The notes under the pieces are model-generated. The model was not told the DNA's origin, did not search any database, and saw only the letters and a program-made list of their open reading frames with translations. 64,000 nt of DNA from Phoronis australis (Eukaryota; Phoronida; Phoronidae). This document shows positions 23,901 through 37,500 of the stretch, piece by piece. Location of the stretch: the NCBI GenBank assembly GCA_002633005.1, contig NMRA01000290.1, forward strand, positions 2,814 to 66,813, read 5' to 3'. Every line of letters begins with the position of its first letter. Positions within the stretch are counted from its first letter, which is position 1. A program made the translations under genes and the position numbers.

Positions 23901-26900
23901 ATTACACCTTTTCTTGTAGTGAAGAGGAATGGAAGAAGACTGAAGACCATGTGACCAACTTCATGTTACAGCATAACAAAGTAGCCAGCAGTTCTGACAA
24001 GTGAGGGCGACACTTGTCCATCTAGGCAAACGTCATTCTGCTATATCCTGGGTTAACATGTATTATGTATGGGGATGTGCTCATAAAAAGGGTCACTTTT
24101 GATGAAAAAATAATGCTAGCGTCCATTTTTTCCAAATCACCCGGTGTTGGTATACATTTCTCTCTGAAACTCCATGCCTGCATCAAAATGTTAGTGAAAA
24201 CTCACCAGTACTGTAGTCTTGTTTGTAAGAACTGTGTGACAAGTAATTTTTATGCAAACATTAATAAATTTCATGTAATTTGGTATAAAATTATTACAGT
24301 CTTTAGCAATGCAATCAGTCCAAAATTCGTATTTCTTTAATGCGCAGTTTGTTCATGCTTGTTTCAGTTTGATGCCTATTGACAGTTGTGAGCTTGTCTT
24401 TATCAACATTACTCCAGTTGGTACACAGAGCCAGTTCGACTCGGATGGAAGTAGAGAGGTTCGTCGTAAGATGTACTATAAGTTTAACATTCACGGATTT
24501 AATTCATTTTTTAAGTTTTAAGTGTGAATATTTCAAAGAATAATTGCAAAATGTGTGCAATCGTGTGCCACCTATTGGTGAGAATCAGAGAACATTACAG
24601 CAAGTTTGGGGTCGTCTTAATCATCAATTGATCTTCTCCCACTTGTTATAAAGTACGTTTTGAAGATCGAGATGCAATAACCGTCATCATGAAAAGGTAT
24701 ATTGTGTTGCGTCTACATTGAACAGCTGATCTGAAGAGAGAAATTATTTTGTGGAAAGCAGCTACAGATCCATCTTGCATCAAACAAATTTTTGATTTAC
24801 AGCACTTACCGCTAAAACTTGCTCCTTACTCAGATTGGAGACGATTCCTGAGCTTGATAACTAACCGTTCGTTATTGATTGAGGTCAGGCTGGATAATTG
24901 GCTTGTCGTTGTGGTCATTTTATGTGACGAGCGTGATTTCAAGCAATAACAGGTGCATGTTCGTCTCTAGCCCAGAAATTATTTCTCATTTGAATAACGA
25001 ACATGTTGGGATCAATTTTGTGAGGCAAAGCAGTCTAACTGAAAAGTTATTTTTTTGACAGCAGAAGGCGGGTCTTTAGCCACTTAAAATTTCAAACTCT
25101 GTGTTTTAATTTGCACTGTCATCAAATACCAGGACGTTGAAGCTGTGAGACGTGTTATTTTCTCGACAATTTGTTTCAGCTGTCGGAGGTGTTGCAGTCC
25201 CGACTGATCTCTACGGAAGCTGGGACTGTTTTAGCCAACAAGATGGTGGAACTGACGATGAAACAATTTGACCTGGCATCTACTTGTATCACGGGAATAC
25301 CAATGAAGGTAGTATCGGGAACTCTGGTTCAGTTGTGTCTTTGTACCTGAATGTGTTGGTACTTGTATGGAACAGCAAAGTGCGACATGATGTGAAGCAC
25401 ATTATCTAACATGTTGCAATAAAAATTCTGTAGTTTGGGACAGTGAAAAAATTAATTATTTTGCTCAATGACGGACTTTGTGCCAAGTTTTCGAAATAGG
25501 CAATATTGGTTGTCTCAAATTCAGAGATTCCGATCAACAACAAGTGATCATTCACCTAAGTTCATCTTACTAACTATGGGGGCTCCTGAAAATGTATCTG
25601 TGACTATTTCCAATGATTTTATAAACTACCAAGTCTATTTTCACATTTTGTTGATGCAAATGCCTTGTCAAATTTAATAAATACAATGAATGGAAAAGTT
25701 ACGCATGTCCCTGTCTTTGGAACGAAGAAAGTGAAATTTCAACATTACAGACTTTAGAGACTCCAAAACTGGAGAATTTTTACCAAATAATTACAATACA
25801 TACTTTAGGTCAGAGTTCAAAGTGGTAAAACCACCATGGATATGCCACTGGTGGGATTTAGTATTTCCAAAGAAAAATTACAAAACATATAAGTTTGTTG
25901 TATAACACGCCAGTTTAGTTCACAATATGGCAGACGAGTGATTTTTTTCATTGTTTTATGTTAAATAGGAGTAGCAGCAAAATAAAAGTTAAAAAAAAAT
26001 TAAGATCTACACCATAAGTATATATTTTGAGAAATTGTGGACATTCACAACAATGTTAGAAGCCTGAAAAATGAAAAATATCAACTGTTGATTATTTTGT
26101 TGGTGTTGTATTCTACCATCTGTTTAATACTATAAAATATGCTTATGTTGAGGTAAAAATTTATTTATAACAATAAACTGTACGTTTTTAGGAGGAGCAG
26201 AATGCCAGCTCATCTGCCAACTATGACGTTGAGCTCCTTCACCCTTCTGCAGCACATAAAGAGCTCATTGCAACAGGTAAGTGCATGGATGGAGGTCAGA
26301 GGGGTTACCAACCCACAACTATCCCACAATTCAGTTGAAAAATGGCAGCAGTGCTGCTAGTTAAGTAGATGAAATCCCTAGAATTTCATAATAGTGGTAT
26401 TAAGTAAACGTAAACTTTAATGTACAAAATGTGATTGCAGAGCCAAAATGAGATGGCTCTGTTGCATATAGACGAAGTAGTCAAGAAACACTCCAGTTGT
26501 CTTGCTGCTCCACTCAACAGTTGTCACAAATGTTACATTGACAAAGATCTGTGAAGAATTCACGAGCGACCAACCGAAACACATTTGGTGCTCGTATCGC
26601 AACAGAGCCTGGTGAAGTAAATCCAAATGTGCCTGCCCATTAATGGTTCAGCTGTTCATGCTGTACTTAATTTCAATATTAACCTTTGCCTCCATGTTAA
26701 AAGTTAATGTCTTACTTTATGGTTATGAGTAATGAAAATTTGGAAATTTTGCCAACATGGCATATCAAAAACAGCTCATCAGACTCAAATGAGACAGACA
26801 CTATGCTCTCGATGTTGTTCTCCAGACTAAACATCAGTTATCTTCTGCTGAGCTGGACAATAGGTCACAAACAGTGCATTAGACTCCGAATAACAGAGGG

Positions 26901-29900
26901 ACAATAAAGTGTGCCCTAAACTGGCTGAATTTTACCAAGGTTTGCTGCGATATGCTTATGGGTTTGACATTGGAGATATGATTTCAAGTCTTAACACCTT
27001 GGTAGGAAAAAGAATGACTGTAGTATAACTCGGATGAGAGAATTCTTTCTTCTGAGGTCATACTTACTGATATTGATCTTAAAAATACCTCCTATGCTAC
27101 CTGAATTTTTACTCTGCGCATGTAAGCACAGAGTATTGTAAAGTTGTTCCTTGGTTTTCTTCAGAGTGTATTCTTCTTATTCTTCTTCCGACCAACTTTG
27201 ATACTTGATAACTTCAAAATGACTGTAGGTAACTCCTTCAAATTTGGGGTAGGCTTTTTAGCAGTATATACATTTTGATTCATTATATAATCATTCCATA
27301 ATGCACCAGAAGAGGTCATTTGGTGCAAAGGTCATACAATTTTTTCAAAGTGCTACTCTTCATACAGTTTTAAAGGTTTCTTCTTCAAATTTGGTGCACA
27401 GGTGTAAGTCAACAAGACAATTAAAAAGCTTACTTTTCTAAGTAATCAGGTCATCCAGTCGGGTTAAACTGGTAAAAAGGTGCAAAGTAAGATTTTGAGC
27501 TAGATACTTCAAATTCACATATCTGATTGGAACATGTAATTGAGTTCCAAATCCAAAGGCTTGTAATGCACCGAACAGGGTCAATTAGTGTAAAGGTCAT
27601 CTTCTTTTCAAAAGGTTATGTCTCCTACATTTTTCAAGGAATTCTCTTCAATTTCAGCACAATGGTGTAAACCTACATGCTAAGCAAATACTCTACTTTA
27701 CGAAGCAATAGGGTCATCCGATCAGAAACAATAGGTCAAAGATCAATGAGTGCAAACTAAGATTTTGAGCTAGGCATTTCATGTTTACATGTCTGTTTAT
27801 CAATTGCGATTGAGTTTGAATTCCAAAGTTTCAGGTCATTTGGTGCAACCATGGGGTCATTAGGTGCATTTTTCTTCTGAAATGTTGACCAATTCGTCCT
27901 TGTATTCTAAAGTGCTTAAAGTAAGAAATCTGTGAACTCTTAGCACTAACCACATTTTTCATCGAGTTTACATTTATTTCCTCATCAGGGCTCATAATGC
28001 ACCGGAAAGGGTCAGTTAGTGCAAAGGTCATCAAATTATCATGTAATTTCTCCTACAGTTTTAAAGAATTCTTTTTCATGTTGGTAAACGGGTTGTTGTC
28101 AATAACTTCCCATAACAATTCCAGTAAAACGCACGCGCAGAGTCCATTATTGTCACACTGTGACAATAAATGTGTCACACCATGACAATAATCTTTCTAG
28201 TTCACTTTTATCATACGTTTTTGATCTTCAGTCATAGCACTTACAAAGACTAGCCGTTTGATTTGGAAGTCCGACAAATCAGAGTATTTGTGAGTCCAGA
28301 TACTGAGTTGTTTCTCCAATCCAGTTTTGTTGGCTCTTCATTCAGTTTTTGCTGCAAACTTTTGTCTTTTACCAAAAACAATGCACTATGTTCAAAAGTT
28401 CAGTTCATTGACATTTCACAAATAGTGAAACCTTACGTATGCACTTGCCAGTGTAGAGATTGCTAGGATATCCTTTGTTCTCATCACCTGTTAGCTGGAA
28501 TTATTGATTTCCCACAATCCATTGCAAAAAAGCTGTGATTTTTTGTTCTTGACAGGTCAAGTGCAGGGATTACATGTGACCTCTCGAGAGATCGCCAACA
28601 CTCAGACAGTCACACTCAAGTGGTGCACGCCCAAGTCCGTACCTACTGGTGAGTACTGTGTGACCTTGTATTGGTGGGTTTTCCGAGGTCAGAGGCCAAA
28701 GGTTAGCTTTCTGGGGAAAACAATGAGGATGAAATTGTTGAAGCCCTTCATGTGAATTGAGTTATCAGATAGAGCTAATAGGTTATACGTATGCTTGCAT
28801 GGGACTGTTGAAGTTGGCTCACGAATTAGCATATAAGTTTGTGTATTGGGGAATAATCAGAGAAATATTAACATGATCATATGTTGTCAGCACGCAATCT
28901 TTTGACATATTTATATGATCATATGTGTCTCTACTTTTGCATTATTCACAATTAAAGAAATGAATGCATGTAACTGCACTATTGATTGTGGTTCTTGAGA
29001 TTATCTATTAGCTTATTTATATTAGCTTATTAATGGTGTCCATGTTTGTTACAGAGCTCTATCAGTGCACAGGGGCTTACCGAATCAGTTCTATTGATGT
29101 CAACAGTCGACCCTCTGCCTGTCTCACTAACTTCTTGCTGGGAGGTACTGTGTTTTACTCTAGTTTCCTAGGTATAGTGCATAACACTGAGACTGCAAAT
29201 TATGAAAAAATGTTTGAATCGTATTTTAATTAGTACTTTGTTGTTAGCTCTTTGATAATGAGTTTCGAACATAGGGCTGAATAGAATATAGTCTGTCATG
29301 CGCGTATTTCAGATTCAAACAACCCACAACAATGATATTCAAATGTGTAGACCTAGAGTAAATCTTGCATACGTTGTTTCCTTTTTATGTAACTCGGGAC
29401 AAAGTGTGTAGTACAGTAATGTTGTTCTAGTCTGTTTGCTCAGATCTTTTAGATAAGTCATATTTCTCCTTACTGAAATAAATTAACTTGGTTGGGTTGA
29501 ATCCAACTTGCATGAGTTTAACTGTATTCTAATGGGAATGAAATTCTTATTGGGTTAGGTCGCTCGGTGATGCTGGAACAGCCCCGTAAGATTGGTAACC
29601 GCATAGTATCACACATGTTGGCCAGTCATGGAGGAGAAATTTTCATCAAGACTCTACACACCTCTCGCTCGATATTGGAGGACCCTCCCTCCATTAGTGA
29701 AGGGTGCGGGGGTAGGGTCACCGACTATAGAATTACAGTAAGTGGGAAGATAATCATACTTTTAGTTGTTATTTACTGACTGGCCCCTCTGTTGAGAGTT
29801 GAAGAAAATTTATTTACATTTGAAGTGGTTTTAAGACATTCCTGTAGATGTCACTACATGTAATTGTCTTCAGAAAAACTGGTGATCTGTGCAATAAAAG

Positions 29901-32900
29901 CTGTGTTATTACATGTTGCAAATGTGTAATTAATCTTCCCGTCATTCTTTAGCATAAAAAATAGGTTGATAATCAAAACGCAAACTGTAATACTTTGAGA
30001 ATTTTGTACAGTTTTCTGGTATATGTGTGGTTGCGTTTAGTGAAGCTGCACCATTTCATAAGGCAACACCTTTGGTCTCTGTTTGAGTCCAGGTCATCCC
30101 ATTAGTGAGGGGGTTTCAGGTCACTCACTGAAGTTTACCATGGTAATGTTTACTACGTATTGTCCTTACTTTTATGGAATGCTGTAATCCTATCCACTGG
30201 TTTCTTTGTAGTACTAACAGAAATGTATATATCAATCTATATTTGCGTTATGTTGGTTTTTCCTTTGTATTTCATAGGATTTTGGTGAGATGATGAAGGA
30301 TCATCGCCTGGTCCCAGACGAAATGCGCGGTGAAGAACTACCGGTAGATGCAGGTAAATTCCGCTCCTCTTTGAGCATGCTTTGCCCCTCGCTTGAGATA
30401 CTACACTGTGTCAATGAGTTCTAACGTTATTGGAGTAAACAGTGTCTTCTGTCTGTTTCTGGCTTTTTGTAATGGAAATTTATTTAATCCATGTGTTCTT
30501 GGATTTCATAAGCTGAAGCTGTGTCAATACACATACATGGACATACCATATTTTCTACTATAATTTATGTACTAGCTACTCGCAGACAGCTAAGACTGCA
30601 TTTCCCCAGTATTTAGCTGTGAAGAATAGAAAAATTAAATAAGCCATGACTCAAGCTCATAAAATAAATATAATATTCCTGACCATGATTGGACTTAATT
30701 TCGAGTTACCAACAATAACACCAAAGCCATCAGAGACTAAAAAATGCTTCAAAGTTTATTTTGGAGTTAATCAACTTTAAAATTGTGAATTCAAGAATGG
30801 AACATCTACCCATTGTCTGTGACGCGTTGCCGGCTCATTTGGCAGTAATTCAGTATTGGATAAGTGTGGTAAATGTTTTTATACCCCCAAAGTGTTTCTG
30901 TTAAGAATTCTACATGTGTGGGTAAACAATGGCAGAATAGCCCATTAACTGATCACTGCTTGTTGTTATCCACCTTTCAGCCAAGGGTCAACTAGAGAGA
31001 ACCACTCGGTACTGGCCATTGGTCATTGGAGACACAATAATCTTCAACATGCTCTCTGTAAGTTAAATGACTCTGCAGGTGAAAATCTGATGAGATGCAT
31101 TGTGTGCGATCTTGAGTTCATTACGTCCGATTTGACAGAATAGAACCTTGTGATGTGGTTCGATGCAGAGAGCAACTGTCTGACTGAGTGTTTAAACCTT
31201 AATCACAAGGTTTTAATACTGTCTTTAAAATTGTGTTTGTGTGAGTGACTCTTATCAAAGTATATGAATCAAAATGAAAATGACTTTGTGGTCACAGAGT
31301 TTTAGGCAGAAAGAACAGGGTTTGTTTGAAACATTTCCCTTCCAGGAGAGAAATCTTTTAAACTCTCTTTCAGTGCTGATTAGGTTAAGCAGAAGTTTTC
31401 AACTTTCAACTGATAAATAAATCAAGTTAACGGTGGTGAATGTTTCCGTATGAAGCGATCCATGACTTCCATTTGGACCATGGTTTTTATCATGTGCAAA
31501 TCATTATTCCATGAAAGATATGTGGCATCAAATTAATGCTTTTCCATGGTCAAGTTGTGTTACCATAGATACCATCAGATATTAATGTTTTAAGAAATTG
31601 ACCATTCACAACAATGTTTGAAGCATCAAAAGTTTGTTTGAAGCGGGTTGTGAACTTGGTGACAATCAGCGTACAGACTTTGACAAAATTGAGTTTGCGT
31701 TTTCCCGCTAATGTTTAACTTCCAAGGTGTCTCGTTACAAATTAAAATAAAATGGCTTTTCATGGACACTTGCCAAAACATGCCATCTGAGTTAGAACTT
31801 TATTACTACTACTTCTTGGAGTACCCCTCTCGACGTCGTTCATTTTAGCATATTGACCCTCTGCCGTCACTAATTGTCAAGAGTGCGCTGGATGAAGATG
31901 AAGTTCTGGAGTGTAAGAGAGCGATATACCACGTTGTCAGCATGGAGAACAGAAATGAACCACTGCCCATACCTAATGTGGGAACTAGGACAAAGGGCAC
32001 CAAGAGGTCAAGTCAACTTTTGTTAGGGCAAAGGGCGTTGACGTTGAGACATCTGCTCCTGTGTTGTGTGGCAGCGTGTCGTAGGAATTGGGTCAAGAAA
32101 TCGACGGACTCTCCTTTCTTTTGGGGCATTTGCCACTTTAAGTTGTGGCTCGATGTCACTTATTATATTTACACTTTTTTGGCTCGAAGTCCCTTCTTTA
32201 CACTCAGCAACCAAATGCAAAAAAATGCGTACAGCAGTTCAACCATGAAAAGTAACCACAGAAGTCTGAACCTTTGTGGTATTTTTTTTTCAGTTTTAAA
32301 GGACTGTGGCTGATAAGTGAAATTTTTATTTCATGGACATTTTTAACAAAAATAAACTTCATTACTTCATAGCTTTTATTTTACATCTGTCATCAAGAAA
32401 CACGTGTTGAAATTTTTACCTTTTTAACAGTGCATCAAGATTTTGGAAAATGACAATTTTGGTTTATTTTTTTTATTTGAATTTGAGGAAACACTACCAT
32501 AAGTAACACAACTCTGGCCTGTTGCAGTTTATGGCAGATTGTGTATAACTGATTGTCAAAATGCTGCATAATTATGTGTTTTACTTTTTACATTACTGTT
32601 CTCTGAAGACGCTTAATTTTGTTTGCCCTTTTCCACCCGTTTAAATATAGTTAATCCTGACTGTTTCTAACTCATTCCTATGTGTGTGTCAGTCTACAGC
32701 TCATTGTTATGTGTGCGTCGGTTTACAGCTCATTGCTACTTACAGAAAGATCTGCAATTTGTCGATTTCTTTACTCTTCATGTGTTGATATCTGTTACAG
32801 AGATGAACAATACCGTCAGATGTGGTCGGAGTTGGAACTGTTGGTGCGTGCTCACGTGGACGTGTCACCCCAACACCAACAGGTGTTAGAATGTGTACTG

Positions 32901-34593
32901 GAGTGTAAGAAGCCTGTGAGTGACAAGGGGCGTGCCAGCTCTGATCGAGGCATGGTTAAGGAGGAGAAGGGGGCGACGGAGACCAAGGAAGTGTCTAAGT
33001 ATGAGACACCTTTAAATTAATTCTTAGTCTGATAGTGTTTACTCTTTAGTGCTTTAAGTTCTAGTCTGGACTTCAGGACTTAGCAAGTACTGTTTAAGGT
33101 TGCCTTCTAATCAATGAATGTAAAACATTTTGTTAATTGCAAAGAGAGTCTTATAGAATAGACTTATTCTGTGGCATACTACAGGCATTGAATGTATTTT
33201 GCGACTTACACAATGGTGTACTTTAACAACCAATCTCAATTCAGATGATCTCTCAGAACTTAGATTTTTTTCATATGTGGCACATTTTGTTTCAGTCGTG
33301 ACTTCTTTATATTCTGTTTCAGGTTTCAGAATGTGACGGAGAAACGAGAATTGAACGATCAAGAGACAAAAAAACCTCTGACGGGGCTGTCCCCAGCAAA
33401 GAAACTCAAACCCAGTCCTGTCGTGCAGAGCGACAGTAGCAATGGTGAATACTGATTCTTCGTTATTTACCAACAATGCTGCTTTGGAGGACACTTACAT
33501 CTCTGCTTCCATACTTGTTTCTATTTTTCATCAAAATTGATCATTCAAATGTCAATTTAATGGTTTCTGCTGCATCGGAAGGTGCAGTGTTGGCGTAAAA
33601 ACTTTGATTGGTTACAATAGGCAGTTCCTTGCTTTTTAACTCAGCTCTAAACTATCTTAGCTGCCTAAACTTTCTAAAACTAGATCAGTCGTTGCATTGT
33701 GTTTACCTCCACACAAAGAAGAGTTGAATTCTAAAAGTATCTATTCGGTGGCTTGACTCTTAAATGCTGTGATTTCACTGTTCAGTCCTACCAGTACTTT
33801 TACAGAAGACTGGTGCTTTTACTTCCCATGACTTGGGGGTCCATTCTTGTTACTGCACCTAAGAGGACTATTTTGAAATTTTCCTATGCGACTACTCAAG
33901 ATAGCAGTCCAGTTGGAATGAGTCTTGCTATGGAATCGGTCACATTTTCTGACAATAATCATGTTCTAGTGCATGTTGTATTAAAGCCTTGTATTTCTTT
34001 TTGTGCCCAAGATGCCATAAGTTTGATTTTTACTGGCACTCAAGTGGTTTATGAAGATTGTTGTTAAATTTGAATAGAGATATACTTACGGATTTATTCA
34101 GCGTTACATTCTTTAATATAACGTTCACTTGACTTCGTACTAGCATCTTATTTACAACCAGAGCCCTGATAAAGGGAATGGAAAGTTAATTACTAACAAT
34201 TTCTATTCATGTCATTTATATCACCCAGACAGACTAGCAATATGTGTGCATAACGGCCTCTTGACAAATACCATTGTCTCTCTTGTAGGGCCACAGTCTC
34301 TGTTCTCCTTGTGGACAAGCAGACTAAATGACATCCAGTCTACAAGACACAGTGAGTTTGCGGGTAGACTAGAGAGTTCAGGTAACCAGGCAGAGCTGTA
34401 CATCCATCTCAAGCAGCAACAAGAAGAGAGTAGCAAAAGGTACGAGTCTCAGAGTCTCAGTTATGGACACAGACCCTCTAGTGGGATATGGGGACTGCCA
34501 CAGCAGCCTCCTTCGAATTTCATTGGTCATAGCAATTACATGACATTACAAGTTGATTTTTGTCTGTTGGGCTGTCCAATAGGAGGCCAATAA
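20904..34593 (+). CDS. INTS13: Integrator complex subunit 13 (Asunder), 16 coding exons
   Basis: INTS13 is a nuclear Integrator subunit that works with INTS10/INTS14 in RNA 3' processing; Drosophila asunder also controls dynein localisation in mitosis and spermatogenesis. Coding exons, with GT/AG borders and matching phases: 20904-21125, 21597-21671, 22507-22709, 23920-24000, 24368-24458, 25180-25308, 26192-26276, 28556-28648, 29055-29144, 29559-29737, 30278-30353, 30981-31057, 31849-32006, 32801-32998, 33323-33444, 34289-34593. They total 2,184 bp (727 aa; human about 706). Hallmarks of the family are SLWTCSVESSLEY in exon 1 (start of the VWA-like domain), TLKWCTP in exon 8, VNSRPSACLTNFLL in exon 9, ILEDPPSISEGCGGRVTDYR in exon 10, TRYWPLV in exon 12 and SEFAGRLESS in exon 16. 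A basic SPAKKLKP in exon 15 may be a nuclear signal. An acceptor at 20,885, 18 bp before the ATG, implies an upstream non-coding exon that I did not find. Exon 5 uses a weak GTTCGT donor. The last ~50 residues do not resemble the human tail. Confidence 0.97.
27130..28120 (+). repeat. Divergent tandem repeat in INTS13 intron 7
   Basis: Markers such as TAATGCACCRGA plus GGTCA, GTGCAAAGGTCAT and AAGATTTTGAGCTAG recur at about 27,300, 27,564 and 27,996, with a partial marker at 27,834. This gives roughly 265-430-bp units in direct orientation. The units are well diverged. Such GGTCATTTGGTGCAAAGGTC-type arrays are non-coding. Confidence 0.6.
28148..28185. repeat. TGTCACAC inverted motif cluster
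   Basis: ATTGTCACACTGTGACAATA forms a near-perfect palindrome, followed by a second TGTCACACCATGACAATAA version. It is a short intronic hairpin with no assigned role. Confidence 0.6.
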
Positions 34594-37500
34594 TTTATCA
34601 ACATGACTTCTCAGTGCAGGATGTTTTTATCAGAGAGTGAGTGCAACATTAACGTTCTGACTAAAAAAAAAACAATTGGCTGCCTATTAAATCGATGTTA
34701 CAGTAAGATGAATGACTTCACATAATCTCCTGACGTCATAGAATAAACCCCTGGAATCAACTTACCCTTTTCTGCACATGTTTAGGCACATGCTGGAATT
34801 TCCCTTATGTGTTTTTCCAAAGAAAATGTTTTACTGGCGCTTGAACTTCCCTGTCCATTGCATAATTATGTGAATGTCTGAAGTTGAGTATTATTTGACT
34901 ATTCTTAATACTGTCTACTAGTTTATGTTCAATTGAACACACATTGGTGTTATGTTTTTTCGTCATTTTATCGTTATTACTTATTATTGTTTCGATACCA
35001 TTTTCCAATTATTTATCTAAAAACTGACTCAGAGTTTCTATTTTCATGAAAATAAATAGGGCTTAGTCCTTAATTTAGAGGCGTTGCATGAAAAGATCCA
35101 TATTGAAAATTCAATGTAGAGTTTTTACACTCAGTGTGTATCAGAGCACAAACTTGGCTTAGTAATGAAAATAAAACAGTGTAAGAAAGAACAGTCACTG
35201 TTTTGACAAGTCCACAATGTGGTAAAAAGTTAAGTTCTTATTTGGGACTGTTTCATGCAATCAGGCAGTGGGGCTTCACATATAGGTGCACAAGCTTAGG
35301 TACACTCACAGTACTGAACTCTCGCATGCCCCTTGTTGGCATAGCAGCAGTTTTGTAGATACAACTTTGGAAAATGTTAAATAAATGATGTAGGAATTGT
35401 GTCTTTGTGTCTTAATGAACATGAAAAAATTCTAGAATATCATAATTGTCTGAACATTCATAATCAGACTGCATGTTTCACTAGTCGTTGTTCTGTACTT
35501 ATTGCCCTACATGCATTCCAAGAGAGTTGATCATTAAAGTGGCTGTTGAGTGTTTAGCGACATTTGAATTAACAGCAAGAGTATACGAATAATTAAATAT
35601 TACTATAGGAAGTGGCTGTGAAGCAAGGGTGTGTTGCTTTTGTTAGGCAAAAAAGTTATTTAGGATCTTACTATGGTCTGGATAGACGTGGAAGGCTGTA
35701 TTTTTTATTTCTTTGCCCTCTCAAACTTATTTTATCTCCGTTTTACATGTTAATATCTGAAGGTGTATTTTAGTGCTGTGCTTTAAGCAGTTTCAGGCAG
35801 AAACTGATTGTCTTTGGAACTCTCATTGTAAGGATGTGTATGATCCTTCAATTCCCGTTCAAAGGGCACTCAAGTATCGAAGCATTGCCCAGTCACTTAC
35901 TTTATCAAAGGTTGGTCTCCCGGTTGCAGCTAAGACTGTCGTAGGGGCATGATGAGATTGCAAACATGACGTTGCTTTTTCTTAGGACAAAACTCTCATA
36001 AATATGGACTGCAGGAAAATTATATTAATTTTACTTCCGTTGCCCACCTTCAGAAAACCCCTTTATGGATCTGTTAAATCAGTAAAAATCAAAAAACACC
36101 AAGGTCTTAACTTACCAGACATATGGCCTTCGAAAAAGTGGAATTCTGACCAGTTTATGACATGGTTACTATGAATCAGACATATTGTACTTACAATTTC
36201 AGTTCACTAAATGAGAATGTCACCACTCAGTCACCATCAGGAAATGCAGCGACCAGAAGGTGACCAGAAAGAAATGTGCATCACCATATTGTAAACCAGT
36301 GTTTGTGGGGCTACGAAACAGTGGCGTAGCTTGGCATTTTCGACAATTACACTCAAAACCTTTGATCCAGGGACAATTTTTACATCAATGCACCATGGGC
36401 TTGGTAGTGACACTGGCTGCAGTAAACATTCATCAACTCCTTTAGCATTGTGAGAGTGCAAAAACGACTTTCAATACCCATTTTAAATTCTTATGTGCAA
36501 GGTGGATTGACTTAGCAAAGGAGTACACTGTCTGGCGTTTTTCCGTGGACACTCAGAGAGCGATTTTTTGTGTGAATTACTTGGATGCCATCATGCAGCA
36601 CAAGAATGGTAATTTGACAGCATTCTGGCCACAAAGAATTTTTAAAAAAGTGCTATCCACAAAATACTCTCGTTACTGCTTTATCGAAAGATAGTTGTTG
36701 TTTAATCGCAAGCAATTGGAAGAAATCACACGGTAATTCGTTTTATCACAAACTTTGTCAACTGTCAGGATTTTCTTGTAATATGTGAATATTTGGGTAA
36801 ATGCAAGTTCATGCCAATAAATTTCTAGCTTGTGCTTCTTTTATTTTTGATTGTGTAATAAATTTAATATGCAGTGGGCAGATTTATTTCAAACATGTTA
36901 GTCCAGCACGCTTATTTCTTAAGAGACAGTGTCAGATGGAAAACCTGTGCTAATTTTTTAATGGCTTCGAATTGATCTGTAAGCAGTTGAATGCATTAAT
37001 TTGAATGCGCTAAAAGGCACCAAATGTCTGACAAAAGCACCCTTCTCCACATTGTGTACAAGTTTTGCTTCCAAAATGCTATTAAAACTTTTTGGCAAAA
37101 CATCAAGGGATAAAAAGTTGTTGGTACATCTGTTAAACATTTGGTGCATGGTCATTTACTTGAGAAGGCTGTCACTGAGTTTAATTGTAAGCATTTATCT
37201 GTTATTCCCAAGCCCAGAAATCTGAGTGAGGAAGATATTTGACATATGTTGCGACCATTTACCTGTACACTCATCTTGGACTTGTTCAAATATTCATTTC
37301 TATGGATGTCGTGCACTAACAAACAGTCTGAGAAAATATTTATATTTATAATTAAATAGGGCAACAAGATGTAAGTTTACATTTAAACAGGCCAACAGGG
37401 TGACAAGACGCAAGTCGGATTTGCTTGGACAGACATTTAAACAATGCAGTACATATTAACATAAAACAGGAGGTTAATAATTACTGGAAATAAATATGCA

